A stretch of DNA of 64,000 nucleotides from Streptomyces caelestis (GTDB lineage Bacteria; Actinomycetota; Actinomycetes; Streptomycetales; Streptomycetaceae). The notes below the pieces were generated by a model, which saw only the letters and a list, made by a program, of their open reading frames with translations, had not been told where the DNA came from and did not search any database. The stretch covers positions 98,199 through 162,198 of the forward strand of contig NZ_LGCN01000040.1 in assembly GCF_001279005.1 (NCBI RefSeq), given 5' to 3'. Below are positions 26,391 through 34,442 of this stretch, one piece after another. Each line of letters opens with the position of its first letter. Within the stretch, counting starts at the first letter, position 1. The position numbers were made by a program, and so were the translations under genes.

Positions 26391-27143
26391 GTGACATTCG
26401 GTGAACAGCCGGCGTACCTGCGTGTCGCAGGTGATCTCCGCAAGAAGATCGTCGACGGCCGGCTGCCGCCGCACACACGGCTCCCCTCCCAGGCGAGGAT
26501 CCGCGAGGAGTACGGCGTCTCGGACACGGTCGCGCTGGAGGCGCGCAAGGTGCTCATGGCGGAGGGGCTCGTCGAGGGCCGCTCCGGCTCGGGGACGTAC
26601 GTGCGCGAGCAGCCGGTGCCCCGGCGGATCGCCCGCTCGGGGTTCCGTCCGGAGCGCGGGGCCACGCCGTTCCGTCAGGAGCAGGCCGACGCGGGTGTCC
26701 GGGGCACCTGGGAGTCCAGCAGTGAGCAGACCGAGGCCTGCGGCGCCGTCGCCGAGCGGCTCGGCATCGAACCCGGCGACCGCGTGATGCGCACCAGGTA
26801 CCTCTTCCGGGAGGCCGGTGAGCCGATGATGCTCTCCACCTCCTGGGAGCCGCTCGCCCTCACCGGCCGGACCCCCGTGATGCTGCCCGAGGAGGGGCCG
26901 CTCGGCGGCATGGGCGTCGTCGAGCGCATGCGCGCCATCGACGTGATCGTGGACAACGTCACCGAGGAGGTCGGCGCCCGCCCCGGCCTCGCCGAGGAAC
27001 TGGTGCTGCTGGGCGGCGTCCCCGGGCACGTCGTCCTGGTCATCCGGCGCACCTACTTCGCCTCGGGACGGCCGGTCGAGACCGCCGACGTGGTCATCCC
27101 CGCCGACCGCTACCGAGCCGCCTACCACCTCCCGGTGAAGTAG
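26391..27143 (+). CDS. GntR family regulator, HutC/UTRA type
   Basis: This is a 250-aa regulator. The winged helix spans residues about 5-70 (YLRVAGDLRKKIVDGRLPP, SQARIREEYGVSDTVALEARKVL and VEGRSGSGTYVRE). The UTRA ligand domain follows (GDRVMRTRYLFREAGEPMML, VTEEVGARPGLAEEL and VVLVIRRTYFASGRPVE). UTRA domains bind small metabolites such as sugars, amino acids or imidazoles. The gene stands alone, so its target is probably itself or distant. The GTG start has GGAGCGG upstream. Confidence 0.9.
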   Translation: MTFGEQPAYLRVAGDLRKKIVDGRLPPHTRLPSQARIREEYGVSDTVALEARKVLMAEGLVEGRSGSGTYVREQPVPRRIARSGFRPERGATPFRQEQADAGVRGTWESSSEQTEACGAVAERLGIEPGDRVMRTRYLFREAGEPMMLSTSWEPLALTGRTPVMLPEEGPLGGMGVVERMRAIDVIVDNVTEEVGARPGLAEELVLLGGVPGHVVLVIRRTYFASGRPVETADVVIPADRYRAAYHLPVK

Positions 27144-27585
27144 CGGACCCGGCGGCGAGGGGGGCGGGTCTCCCGCCCCGTCGTCTCCGGCGGCCCGCGC
27201 CCGCGCCTCCCCGTCCGCTCCCCGGCGGCGATCGCCACGCTCCTCCGTCGATCCGCCGCGCGCCCTTCCGCGCCCCCGGCCCGCCTCCGCTCCGGCGCGC
27301 CGGCCGTGTCGCCGTCGCCCCCGGGCCGTAGCAATCTGGCCGTTCTCCCAGGTCGTACCCGGAGCGCGGCGTACCGGGCGCCATGCCGCTGACCGGACGC
27401 GTCGACCTCCCCGCACGGCGCATCCACCACCGTGCGCCCCCTGCGTTCTGGCTGGTTACGTGCCTCTTTGTGAAAAGGCGTATTCGCTCAGTGAAGTGAA
27501 GGCGTAGGCTCGGGCATATGCGGACTGGGGTTTCCTTATCGGGCGGGACGCGGCACCGGCCGCGGGCGGGAAGCGGAGGGGAGCG
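27144..27585. other. Intergenic region with a probable promoter at its right end
   Basis: These 440 bases contain no supported gene. The first 250 are GC-rich. The last 150, around 27460-27540, are lower in GC (CTCTTTGTGAAAAGGCG, CAGTGAAGTGAAGGCGTAGG) and probably hold the promoter of the downstream SPOR gene. Confidence 0.5.
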
Positions 27586-27774
27586 ATGAACGACGGCACG
27601 GTGACTCTTCCCTGGCTCGTCGTGCGCCAGGACGACAACGGCAATCGCTACCGAGTGGGCAGGTACGCGACCCGCGCCGAGGCCGAGAAGATCGCGGACA
27701 GCCTCGACGGGCGCGGACACGAGCAGCTCTACTGGGTCGAGCGGATCGGCCAGAACGGAACGTCCGCCGGCTGA
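27586..27774 (+). CDS. Small SPOR-like protein
   Basis: This 62-aa protein reads PWLVVRQDDNGNRYRVGRYATRAEAEKIADSL, then GHEQLYWVERIG. The alternating strand-helix-strand pattern with RVGRYATRAEAEKIADSL is that of a SPOR module, which in longer proteins binds denuded septal glycan. It has no signal peptide and no membrane segment, so this version is probably cytoplasmic and may only share the fold. A very strong ribosome site, GGAGGGGAGCG, precedes the ATG. It is highly conserved in streptomycetes from memory. Confidence 0.82.
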   Translation: MNDGTVTLPWLVVRQDDNGNRYRVGRYATRAEAEKIADSLDGRGHEQLYWVERIGQNGTSAG

Positions 27775-27823
27775 CCCGGACCGTCGGCGAGCCCCCGCCC
27801 GCCCCTCCCGTAGGCTCCGGCGC

Positions 27824-28237
27824 ATGAGCGAGCGGATCGTGGTGGTCGGTGCGGCCCTGTGGCACGAGGGGCGGCTGCTCGCCGCCCGCCGGAGCGCACC
27901 CGCCGAACTGGCCGGACGCTGGGAGCTGCCCGGCGGCAAGGTCGAACCGGGCGAGGCCCCCGAGGCGGCCGTCGTACGGGAACTGCGCGAGGAACTCGGC
28001 GTCGACGCCGAGGTCGTGGAACGCGTCCCGGGGGAGTGGCCGCTGCGGACGCCGTACGTGATGCGGGTGTGGACCACGCGCCTGCGTCCCGGATCCGCCG
28101 CCCCCCGGCCCCTGGAGGACCACGACGAGCTGCGCTGGCTCACCCCCGACCGGATCTGGGACGTCGACTGGCTCGACCACGACGTGCCCGCGGTCCGCGA
28201 GACCCTCGTCCACCTCGGCCTCCGCGAAGGCGTGTGA
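27824..28237 (+). CDS. Nudix hydrolase (MutT-like)
   Basis: This 137-aa enzyme has a complete Nudix box: GGKVEPGEAPEAAVVRELRE followed by ELGV (GX5EX7REUXEEXGU) at about residues 39-61. The opening RIVVVGAALWHEGRLLAARR and the closing Nudix fold helix ETLVHLGL match 8-oxo-dGTP diphosphatases of the MutT/YfcD kind. Likely substrates are oxidised nucleotides. It lies 49 bases after the SPOR gene, possibly cotranscribed. Confidence 0.92.
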   Translation: MSERIVVVGAALWHEGRLLAARRSAPAELAGRWELPGGKVEPGEAPEAAVVRELREELGVDAEVVERVPGEWPLRTPYVMRVWTTRLRPGSAAPRPLEDHDELRWLTPDRIWDVDWLDHDVPAVRETLVHLGLREGV

Positions 28238-28409
28238 GGCACGGGTCGGGCGCGTGGAGGCGGGGGTGACGGTGCGTGAGCGCCTTCCCGCGCCGCTCGT
28301 ACCACGATGCGCCGTCGGGCGCGGTACCCCGTTCGGAATATCGGGTATGTGCCCCTTAAGCCCATGAAAACGGACATGGGTCGACTCCCTCGGCGGGGAG
28401 GTGATCCGC

Positions 28410-28826
28410 GTGATCGACACCGATGGCGACCACGCCGCGTGGACCTTCTCCGCAGACCCGGGCACCGTGCGCGCCGCCCGCGGCGCCGTCCGCGACCAGT
28501 TGCGCCTCTGGGACCTCGACGACGTCGGCGACCTCGCGACCCTGCTGGTCAGCGAACTGGTCACCAATGCCCTGCGGTACGCCACCGGCCCCATCGGCGT
28601 ACGCCTGACACGCCCCACGGGCCTCGGCGGCGTCCTCCTGGTGGAGGTCTCCGACCCCCTCCCCGAGCCCCCGCGCGAGCGCGCCGCCCGGCCCGAGGAC
28701 GAGGGCGGACGCGGGCTGCAGCTGCTGGCCTCCGCCTCCCGCCGCTGGGGCACCCGGCCGGGCGCCGCCGGCCGGCCGGGCGCCGCCGGCAAGACCGTGT
28801 GGTTCGAACTCGCGGTGCCGAGATGA
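28410..28826 (+). CDS. GHKL ATP-binding anti-sigma-type regulator
   Basis: This 138-aa RsbW/SpoIIAB-like HATPase has DLATLLVSELVTNALRYA (N-box with intact Asn), LVEVSDPLPEPP (G1 box, weakly formed) and EDEGGRGLQLLASASRRWG (G2 box), ending GKTVWFEL. Such small ATPases either phosphorylate anti-sigma antagonists or bind sigma factors. I prefer GTG 28410 (GGGGAGG 8 bases upstream) over GTG 28401. The 9-bp unit GCCGGCCGG(GC) gives a short GAAGRPGAAG repeat near the C-terminus. It resembles the ATPase domain at the end of the next large gene. Confidence 0.88.
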   Translation: MIDTDGDHAAWTFSADPGTVRAARGAVRDQLRLWDLDDVGDLATLLVSELVTNALRYATGPIGVRLTRPTGLGGVLLVEVSDPLPEPPRERAARPEDEGGRGLQLLASASRRWGTRPGAAGRPGAAGKTVWFELAVPR

Positions 28827-29091
28827 GGGATCGCACGCCCGTTCAGGGTGTGCGCGCCCGCCCCTTCCGCCGAGTGACCGGTCCGAGGCCGCGGAGGTTG
28901 CCGAAGAGGGGGTTCGACGACGTGTCCGCTGGTTAGAAGACTGGAAGTGTTCTCACGGCACGGACCGAAAAGCATCGGGACCGTGCTGTGATCGTGAACA
29001 CCGTGTTGTACGGCACCGTAGTGCTGGATACTGCGGGCAGCCGCCCCCGGTGACCGGTGCCGGACGCGGTGAGCTGGAGGGGACGGTTCGC

Positions 29092-31743
29092 GTGAGCGAG
29101 ATACCAGCGAAGGCCACGGAGTCCGAGGACCCGTCGGGCGGCGCGAGAAGCGGGGCCGCCGACGGCCTCTTCTCCGGCGACGCTCCGTCCGGCGACGCGA
29201 TGTGGCAGAGCAGCCCGCCCGGCTCGATGTACGACTACATCAAGGTCGCCTCCTTCTCCATCGGCCCGGACGGGCTGGTCGACCAGTGGAGCCTGCGCGC
29301 CGAGCAGATCTTCGGCATCCCCGCCGAGCGCGCCGTCGGCATGGACCCCATCGAGGCGTTCGTCGAGCCCGTCCGCCGGGAGCGCGGCCAGCGCAAGATG
29401 GCCGAGATCCTCGACGGCCGGGAGTGGACCGGAGTGGTGCCCTTCCGGCTGCCGGACTCGCTGGTGACGGACGGGCGCGATCGGGAGGGCCTCGCCGAGG
29501 TCTACGTCATGCCGACGCGGACCGAGGAGGGGCAGAAGGCCGCCGTCTGCATCGTCGTCGACGTCCGCACCCTGCGCCGCATCGAGACCGACCTCGCCGC
29601 CTCGCAGGCCATATTCGGCCAATCCCCGTTCGGTTTCCTGCTGATCGACCCCGACCTGCGGGTGCGTCGCGCCAACCAGCGGTTCGCCTCCATCTTCGGC
29701 GGCGCCCCCGACGACCACCGCGGCAAGAGCGTGCACGACTACCTGCCGCGCGGCGAGGCCGAGCGGGTCGCCGCGACCCTGCGCCGGGTGCTGGAGACCG
29801 GCGACTCCATCACGGACATGCACGTCACGGGCTACGTACCGGGCTCCGACGAGCGCCGCCACTGGTCCGTCAACCTCTACCGCGTGCACAGCGGCAGCGG
29901 CCGGCCCATCGGCATCTCCTGGCTCGGAACCGACATCACCGACCGTCGCGCCGCCGCCCGGGAGGCCGCCGCCGCGCGGCGCAATCTCGCCCTCCTCAAC
30001 GAGGCGGGCGCCCGGATCGGCAACTCCCTCGACCTGGAGACCACCGCGCGCGAACTCCTCGACGTCGTCGTCCCCGGCTTCTGCGACCTGGCCACCGTCG
30101 ACCTGTACCAGGGGCTGCTGGCCGGCGACGAGACCCCGCCGGGACTCGCCGACGGCAGCGCGGAGGTGCGCCGCGTCGCCTTCGCCAGCGCGGTCTCCGA
30201 CGCGCCGTTCGGCGGCACCGGTGATCCGGTGAAGCTGGGCGCCGTCCACCACTACCCGTTCAACTCGCCCTGCGCGGACGCCCTGCGCACCGCCCGCCCG
30301 CAGAGCGTCCCCGGCGGGGACGGCGGCCTGGTGCAGTCCACGCTCGCCGTGCCGATGGTCGCCCACGACACCGTGGTGGGCCTCGCCCAGTTCGCCCGCA
30401 CCAAGGGCAGCGAGCCGTTCGGCGACCGCGACCGCGACCTCGCGGTCGAACTGGCCGCACGCGCCGCCGTCTGCATCGACAACGCCCGCCTCTACCGGCG
30501 TGAGCACGAACGCGCGTTGATACTGCAGCGCTCCCTGCTCCCGCCCGGTGACCCGGAGGCCTCCGGCCTCGACATCGCCTGCCGCTACCTGCCCGGCAAC
30601 GCGGCCACCGGCCGGACCGGCGAGGTCGGCGGCGACTGGTTCGACGTCATCGAACTCCCCGGCCACCGCACCGCGCTGGTCGTCGGCGACGTCATGGGGC
30701 GCGGTCTGCGCGCGGCCGTCGCGATGGGCGAACTGCGCACCGCCGTAAGGACGCTGGCCCAGCTCGACCTGGAGCCCGCCGAGGTGCTCTCCCAACTGGA
30801 CGAGATCGCCCGGGGTCTCGGCGCCCCCGGAGGCGTCCAGCAGGCCACCCGCGCCGCCCGCCGCCCCCGCGAGGCCGACCTCTCCGAGGTCTACCTGGCG
30901 ACCTGCGTCTACGCCGTCTACGACTCGGTGACCAGGCGCTGCACCTTCGCCAACGCGGGCCACCTGCCGCCCGTCCTGGTCGAACCCGGCGAGCCCGCGC
31001 TGATGCTGGACGTACCGCCCGGCATGCCGCTCGGCGTCGGCGGCGAACCCTTCGAGGAGGTGGAGGTCGAACTGCCCGAAGGCGCCCTCCTCGCGCTCTA
31101 CACGGACGGACTGGTCGAAAGCCGCGACCATCCCCTCGACGAGGGGCTCCAGGCCTTCGTGGGCGCGCTCACGGACCCGTCCCACCCCTCGACGGCGGCA
31201 CGGCGTGCCGACTCCCCCCCGAACCTGGAGGACGTCTGCGACCACGTCCTCAACACCCTCGACACCCACCACGGCGAGGACGACATCGCCCTGCTGATGG
31301 CCCGCGTCCAGGGACTGCCCGCCGACTCCGTCGGCGACTGGACCCTGCCCCGCGAGCCCCGCAGCGTGGGCCGCGCCCGCGAGTACGCCCGCGCGCGACT
31401 GACCGGCTGGGACCTGGAGCCCCTGGTCGACACCACGGAGCTCCTGGTCAGCGAGCTGGTCACCAACGCCCTGCGGTACGGCGAGGGGGAGATCAGACTC
31501 CGTCTCCTGCTCGACCGGACCCTGGTCTGCGAGGTCTGGGACGCGGGTCTGGTCCAGCCCCGCCGCCGCCGCGCCCGCGACACCGACGAAGGCGGCCGGG
31601 GCCTCCAGCTGGTCGGTCTGCTCAGCGCGGCCTGGGGCTCCCGCCGCACCCCCCGGGGCAAGACGGTCTGGTTCGAACTCCCCCTCCCCGGTGCCGACAC
31701 CGTCCTCACCGACCCGGCGGAGGCCCTGCTGAGCCTGTTCTGA
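29092..31743 (+). CDS. PAS-PAS-GAF-SpoIIE phosphatase-HATPase fusion
   Basis: This 883-aa protein combines sensor, phosphatase and kinase domains. PAS 1 is at about residues 45-165 (YDYIKVASFSIGPDGLVDQW) and PAS 2 at about 176-295 (IFGQSPFGFLLIDPDLRVRR). A GAF domain follows (about 310-465), then SpoIIE PP2C (about 480-720) with all metal motifs: EVGGDWFDVI, VVGDVMGRGLRAAV, YTDGLVES and HGEDDIALLM. A C-terminal GHKL ATPase (about 740-870) has ELLVSELVTNALRYG and DEGGRGLQLVG. It can thus both phosphorylate and dephosphorylate antagonists in principle. GTG 29092 has GGAGGGGA 8 bases upstream. GTG 29050 is a weaker start. Confidence 0.93.
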   Translation: MSEIPAKATESEDPSGGARSGAADGLFSGDAPSGDAMWQSSPPGSMYDYIKVASFSIGPDGLVDQWSLRAEQIFGIPAERAVGMDPIEAFVEPVRRERGQRKMAEILDGREWTGVVPFRLPDSLVTDGRDREGLAEVYVMPTRTEEGQKAAVCIVVDVRTLRRIETDLAASQAIFGQSPFGFLLIDPDLRVRRANQRFASIFGGAPDDHRGKSVHDYLPRGEAERVAATLRRVLETGDSITDMHVTGYVPGSDERRHWSVNLYRVHSGSGRPIGISWLGTDITDRRAAAREAAAARRNLALLNEAGARIGNSLDLETTARELLDVVVPGFCDLATVDLYQGLLAGDETPPGLADGSAEVRRVAFASAVSDAPFGGTGDPVKLGAVHHYPFNSPCADALRTARPQSVPGGDGGLVQSTLAVPMVAHDTVVGLAQFARTKGSEPFGDRDRDLAVELAARAAVCIDNARLYRREHERALILQRSLLPPGDPEASGLDIACRYLPGNAATGRTGEVGGDWFDVIELPGHRTALVVGDVMGRGLRAAVAMGELRTAVRTLAQLDLEPAEVLSQLDEIARGLGAPGGVQQATRAARRPREADLSEVYLATCVYAVYDSVTRRCTFANAGHLPPVLVEPGEPALMLDVPPGMPLGVGGEPFEEVEVELPEGALLALYTDGLVESRDHPLDEGLQAFVGALTDPSHPSTAARRADSPPNLEDVCDHVLNTLDTHHGEDDIALLMARVQGLPADSVGDWTLPREPRSVGRAREYARARLTGWDLEPLVDTTELLVSELVTNALRYGEGEIRLRLLLDRTLVCEVWDAGLVQPRRRRARDTDEGGRGLQLVGLLSAAWGSRRTPRGKTVWFELPLPGADTVLTDPAEALLSLF

Positions 31744-31775
31744 CGGCCCGTCGGAGCGGTGCGTACGCTTGCCTC

Positions 31776-32330
31776 GTGCACACCACCCCGACCACCCCGG
31801 TACGGCTGACGGCCGGCTCCCTCACCCTGCGCCCCTGGGCGCCCGAGGACGCGGCCGTCCTGGCCGGGCTGTACGAGGACGAGGCGATGCGCCGCTGGGC
31901 GGGCGCGCCCGTGCACGACGAGCCGAGCGCGGCGCGCTGGGTGGCCGAGCAGCACCGCGGCTGGGAGACCGGCGAACGCCTCGCCTTCGCCGTGGAGGAG
32001 GCGTCCGACGCCCGACCGGTGGGCCACGTCGTGCTCAAACGGCCGGTCGCGTCCGCCGCCCCGGCCGAGGTCGGCTACTGGACGGCGGCCCACGCGCGGG
32101 GCCGGGGAGTGGCGCCGCGCGCCCTGGCCGCCGTGGCCGACTGGGCCTTCGCCGCCTTCGCCCGGGAGGGGCTGACCCGCCTCGACCTGCTGCACCAGGT
32201 CGACAACACGGCCTCCTGCCGCGTCGCCGAGAAGAGCGGCTTCACGCTGTCCGGCCTGCTCCCCGCCGCCCCGCCGGACTTCCCCCTCGACGGCCACCGG
32301 CACACACGGCAGGCGCCCTCTTCCGCATGA
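31776..32330 (+). CDS. GNAT acetyltransferase (RimJ/RimL-like)
   Basis: This 184-aa N-acetyltransferase starts with VRLTAGSLTLRPWAPEDAAVL and has the acetyl-CoA loop ARGRGVAPRALAAVADWAF (motif A). LDLLHQVDNTASCRVAEKSGF (motif B) follows, typical of RimJ/RimL-type enzymes acting on N-termini or small amines. TACGCT at 31764-31769 sits 6 bases before the GTG, and no Shine-Dalgarno is present, so the message is probably leaderless. It is on its own between two larger genes. Confidence 0.88.
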   Translation: MHTTPTTPVRLTAGSLTLRPWAPEDAAVLAGLYEDEAMRRWAGAPVHDEPSAARWVAEQHRGWETGERLAFAVEEASDARPVGHVVLKRPVASAAPAEVGYWTAAHARGRGVAPRALAAVADWAFAAFAREGLTRLDLLHQVDNTASCRVAEKSGFTLSGLLPAAPPDFPLDGHRHTRQAPSSA

Positions 32331-32419
32331 TCGCAACCGGAACACCCGTTCCCCTCGTCCTCCCCTCGACATCGACGACGCGGTTGCCTGCGGGAGCGGG
32401 CGGGTGAAGAGGAGCCGGC

Positions 32420-33691
32420 ATGGAACGCACCGAGCCGCAGGAACCGGCGGCCGCGGCACACGACCCGTCCCCGGAGTCGGCGTCCGGTGCCGTGCCGGGG
32501 GGCGTCGGTGGGTCCGGGCGCGCGGAGCCGGCGGTCGCGGACGGCGGGGCTTCCCCGCCGGGGCGGGCCGGAGCGGGTGTCCCGGCCGACGCGGCTTCCC
32601 GGCGGGAGCCGGTCGAGGGCGCAGGCGACGGCTCCTCCACGGCCCCCGACGGGCAGGCCGGCAGACGCCGCAGACCCTGGGTCCGCCGGGCCCGGCGCAC
32701 GGCCCTCGCGGTCACGCTCCTCCTGGTCGTCCCCCTTCTCGCCGTCGAGACCGCCCTGCGCGTCAACTACACGGGGGACCCGGCGGACGGCACGTACACC
32801 CGCGACCGGGACGCCATGTGGCTCGGGCACGCCTGGGTCGACGGGCGGAAGAAGGACGCCGACGTCACCGCGCTGGCCCGCCGCCTCGAGGACACCGGGA
32901 TCCGTGACCTGTACGTCCACTCCGGACCGCTGGAGCACGACGGGACCCTGCCGAAGTCCGCGTACCCGCGTGCTCGTTGGCTGATCGACGCCGTGCACCG
33001 GGAACTGCCGGGCGTCCGGGTCCAGGCCTTCCTCGGGGACGTCCTCGCCAACGGCGGCCCCGACGGCCTGCGCCTGGACCACGCCGCCACCCGCGAGGAG
33101 GTCGTCCGCAGCGCCGGTCAGGTCCTGGACACCGGCTACGACGGCGTCCACCTCGACCTGGAGCCCCTGCGCTCCGGTGACCGGGACTACCTCTCCCTCC
33201 TGGACGACCTGCGCGCCGTCACCCGCGCCGAGGACGCGCACCTGTCCGTGGCCGCCCACCAGATCGACCCGCTCCCGGCCCTCCACTCCGTCGTCGGCCT
33301 CTTCGCCGAGAACCCCAAGTGGTGGTCGCAGGAGTTCTTCGGCCAGGTGGCCCGGCGCGTCGACCAGATCGCCGTGATGTCGTACGACACCGCGCGGCCG
33401 CTGGAGAGCACCTACGGCGGCTACGTGGCCCAGCAGACCTCCCTCGCCCTGGAGGTCACCCCGCCCACCACCCACCTGCTGATGGGCCTGCCCTTCTACT
33501 ACGAGAGCAACCCCAGCCACTGGGGCCACGCCGAGACCGTCGCCGCCGCCGTCCGCGGCGCCCGCCTCGGCCTCTCCCGCACGGACCCCGACCGCGAGCT
33601 CTTCGGCGTCGCCCCGTACATCGACTTCGCGGCGACGGAGACGAACTGGCGGGAGTACCGGGAGGGCTGGCTGCGCCCTAACGCCTCCTGA
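32420..33691 (+). CDS. Membrane-anchored GH18-like TIM-barrel protein
   Basis: This is a 423-aa protein. Residues 1-80 are low-complexity and acidic to basic. A single membrane segment follows at about 92-112 (TALAVTLLLVVPLLAVETAL) after an Arg-rich patch, giving a cytoplasmic N-terminus and an external domain. The external part has TGYDGVHLDLEPL, which matches the DxDxE-type active-site strand of GH18 and related hydrolases. QIAVMSYDTARP and HLLMGLPFYYES are further barrel strands. Substrate is unknown; a cell-wall or chitin-like glycan is possible. Its last 14 bases overlap the end of sdhB on the other strand. Confidence 0.78.
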   Translation: MERTEPQEPAAAAHDPSPESASGAVPGGVGGSGRAEPAVADGGASPPGRAGAGVPADAASRREPVEGAGDGSSTAPDGQAGRRRRPWVRRARRTALAVTLLLVVPLLAVETALRVNYTGDPADGTYTRDRDAMWLGHAWVDGRKKDADVTALARRLEDTGIRDLYVHSGPLEHDGTLPKSAYPRARWLIDAVHRELPGVRVQAFLGDVLANGGPDGLRLDHAATREEVVRSAGQVLDTGYDGVHLDLEPLRSGDRDYLSLLDDLRAVTRAEDAHLSVAAHQIDPLPALHSVVGLFAENPKWWSQEFFGQVARRVDQIAVMSYDTARPLESTYGGYVAQQTSLALEVTPPTTHLLMGLPFYYESNPSHWGHAETVAAAVRGARLGLSRTDPDRELFGVAPYIDFAATETNWREYREGWLRPNAS

Positions 33692-34442
33692 TCTTCGAGC
33701 CCAGCCACACCAGCGGGTCGTACGTGCGGTCCACCGCCCGTTCCTTCAGCGGGATCAGCGCGTTGTCCGTGATCCTGATCCCCTCCGGGCAGACCTCCGT
33801 GCAGCACTTGGTGATGTTGCAGTAGCCGAGGCCGTGGTCGTCCTGGGCCGCGCGCCCCCGGTCCAGGCCGGTCTCCCCGGCCGCGTCCAGCGGGTGCATG
33901 TCGAGTTCCGCGATCCGCATCAGGAAACGGGGCCCGGCGAACGCCGGCTTGTTCTCCTCGTGGTCGCGGACCACGTGGCAGACGTCCTGGCACAGGAAGC
34001 ACTCGATGCACTTGCGGAACTCCTGGGACCGGTCCACGTCCTCCTGCGTCATCCGGTACTCGCCCGGCCCGACCCCCTTTGGCGGGACGAAGGCCGGGAC
34101 CTCCCTGGCCTTGGCGTAGTTGAAGCCGACGTCGGTCACCAGGTCGCGGATCACCGGGAAGGCCCGCAGCGGTGTCACGGTGATCGTCTCGTCCCGCCCG
34201 AACACCGACATGCGGGTCATGCACAGCAGCCGGGGACGCCCGTTGATCTCCGCCGAACACGAACCGCACTTGCCGGCCTTGCAGTTCCAGCGCACGGCGA
34301 GGTCGGGGGCCTGGGTGGCCTGGAGGCGGTGGATGATGTCGAGGACCACCTCGCCGTCGTTCACCTCGACCGCGAAGTCCTCCAGACCGCCGCCCTCGAC
34401 GTCCCCGCGCCACACCTTGAAGCGGGCCTCGTAGCTGCTCAC
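33678..34442 (-). CDS. sdhB: Succinate dehydrogenase iron-sulfur subunit
   Basis: This 254-aa subunit carries electrons from the flavoprotein to quinone. The [2Fe-2S] cysteines are in WNCKAGKCGSCSAE and RPRLLCMTRM. The other two clusters are bound by CIECFLCQDVCH and CNITKCCTEVCPEG. The GTG at 34442 overlaps the sdhA TGA (GTGA). The long linker between CQDVCH and CNITKCC includes an acidic stretch (GETGLDRGRAAQDDHG). It is the last gene of a sdhC-sdhA-sdhB operon. Confidence 0.97.
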   Translation of the reverse strand: MSSYEARFKVWRGDVEGGGLEDFAVEVNDGEVVLDIIHRLQATQAPDLAVRWNCKAGKCGSCSAEINGRPRLLCMTRMSVFGRDETITVTPLRAFPVIRDLVTDVGFNYAKAREVPAFVPPKGVGPGEYRMTQEDVDRSQEFRKCIECFLCQDVCHVVRDHEENKPAFAGPRFLMRIAELDMHPLDAAGETGLDRGRAAQDDHGLGYCNITKCCTEVCPEGIRITDNALIPLKERAVDRTYDPLVWLGSKIRRR

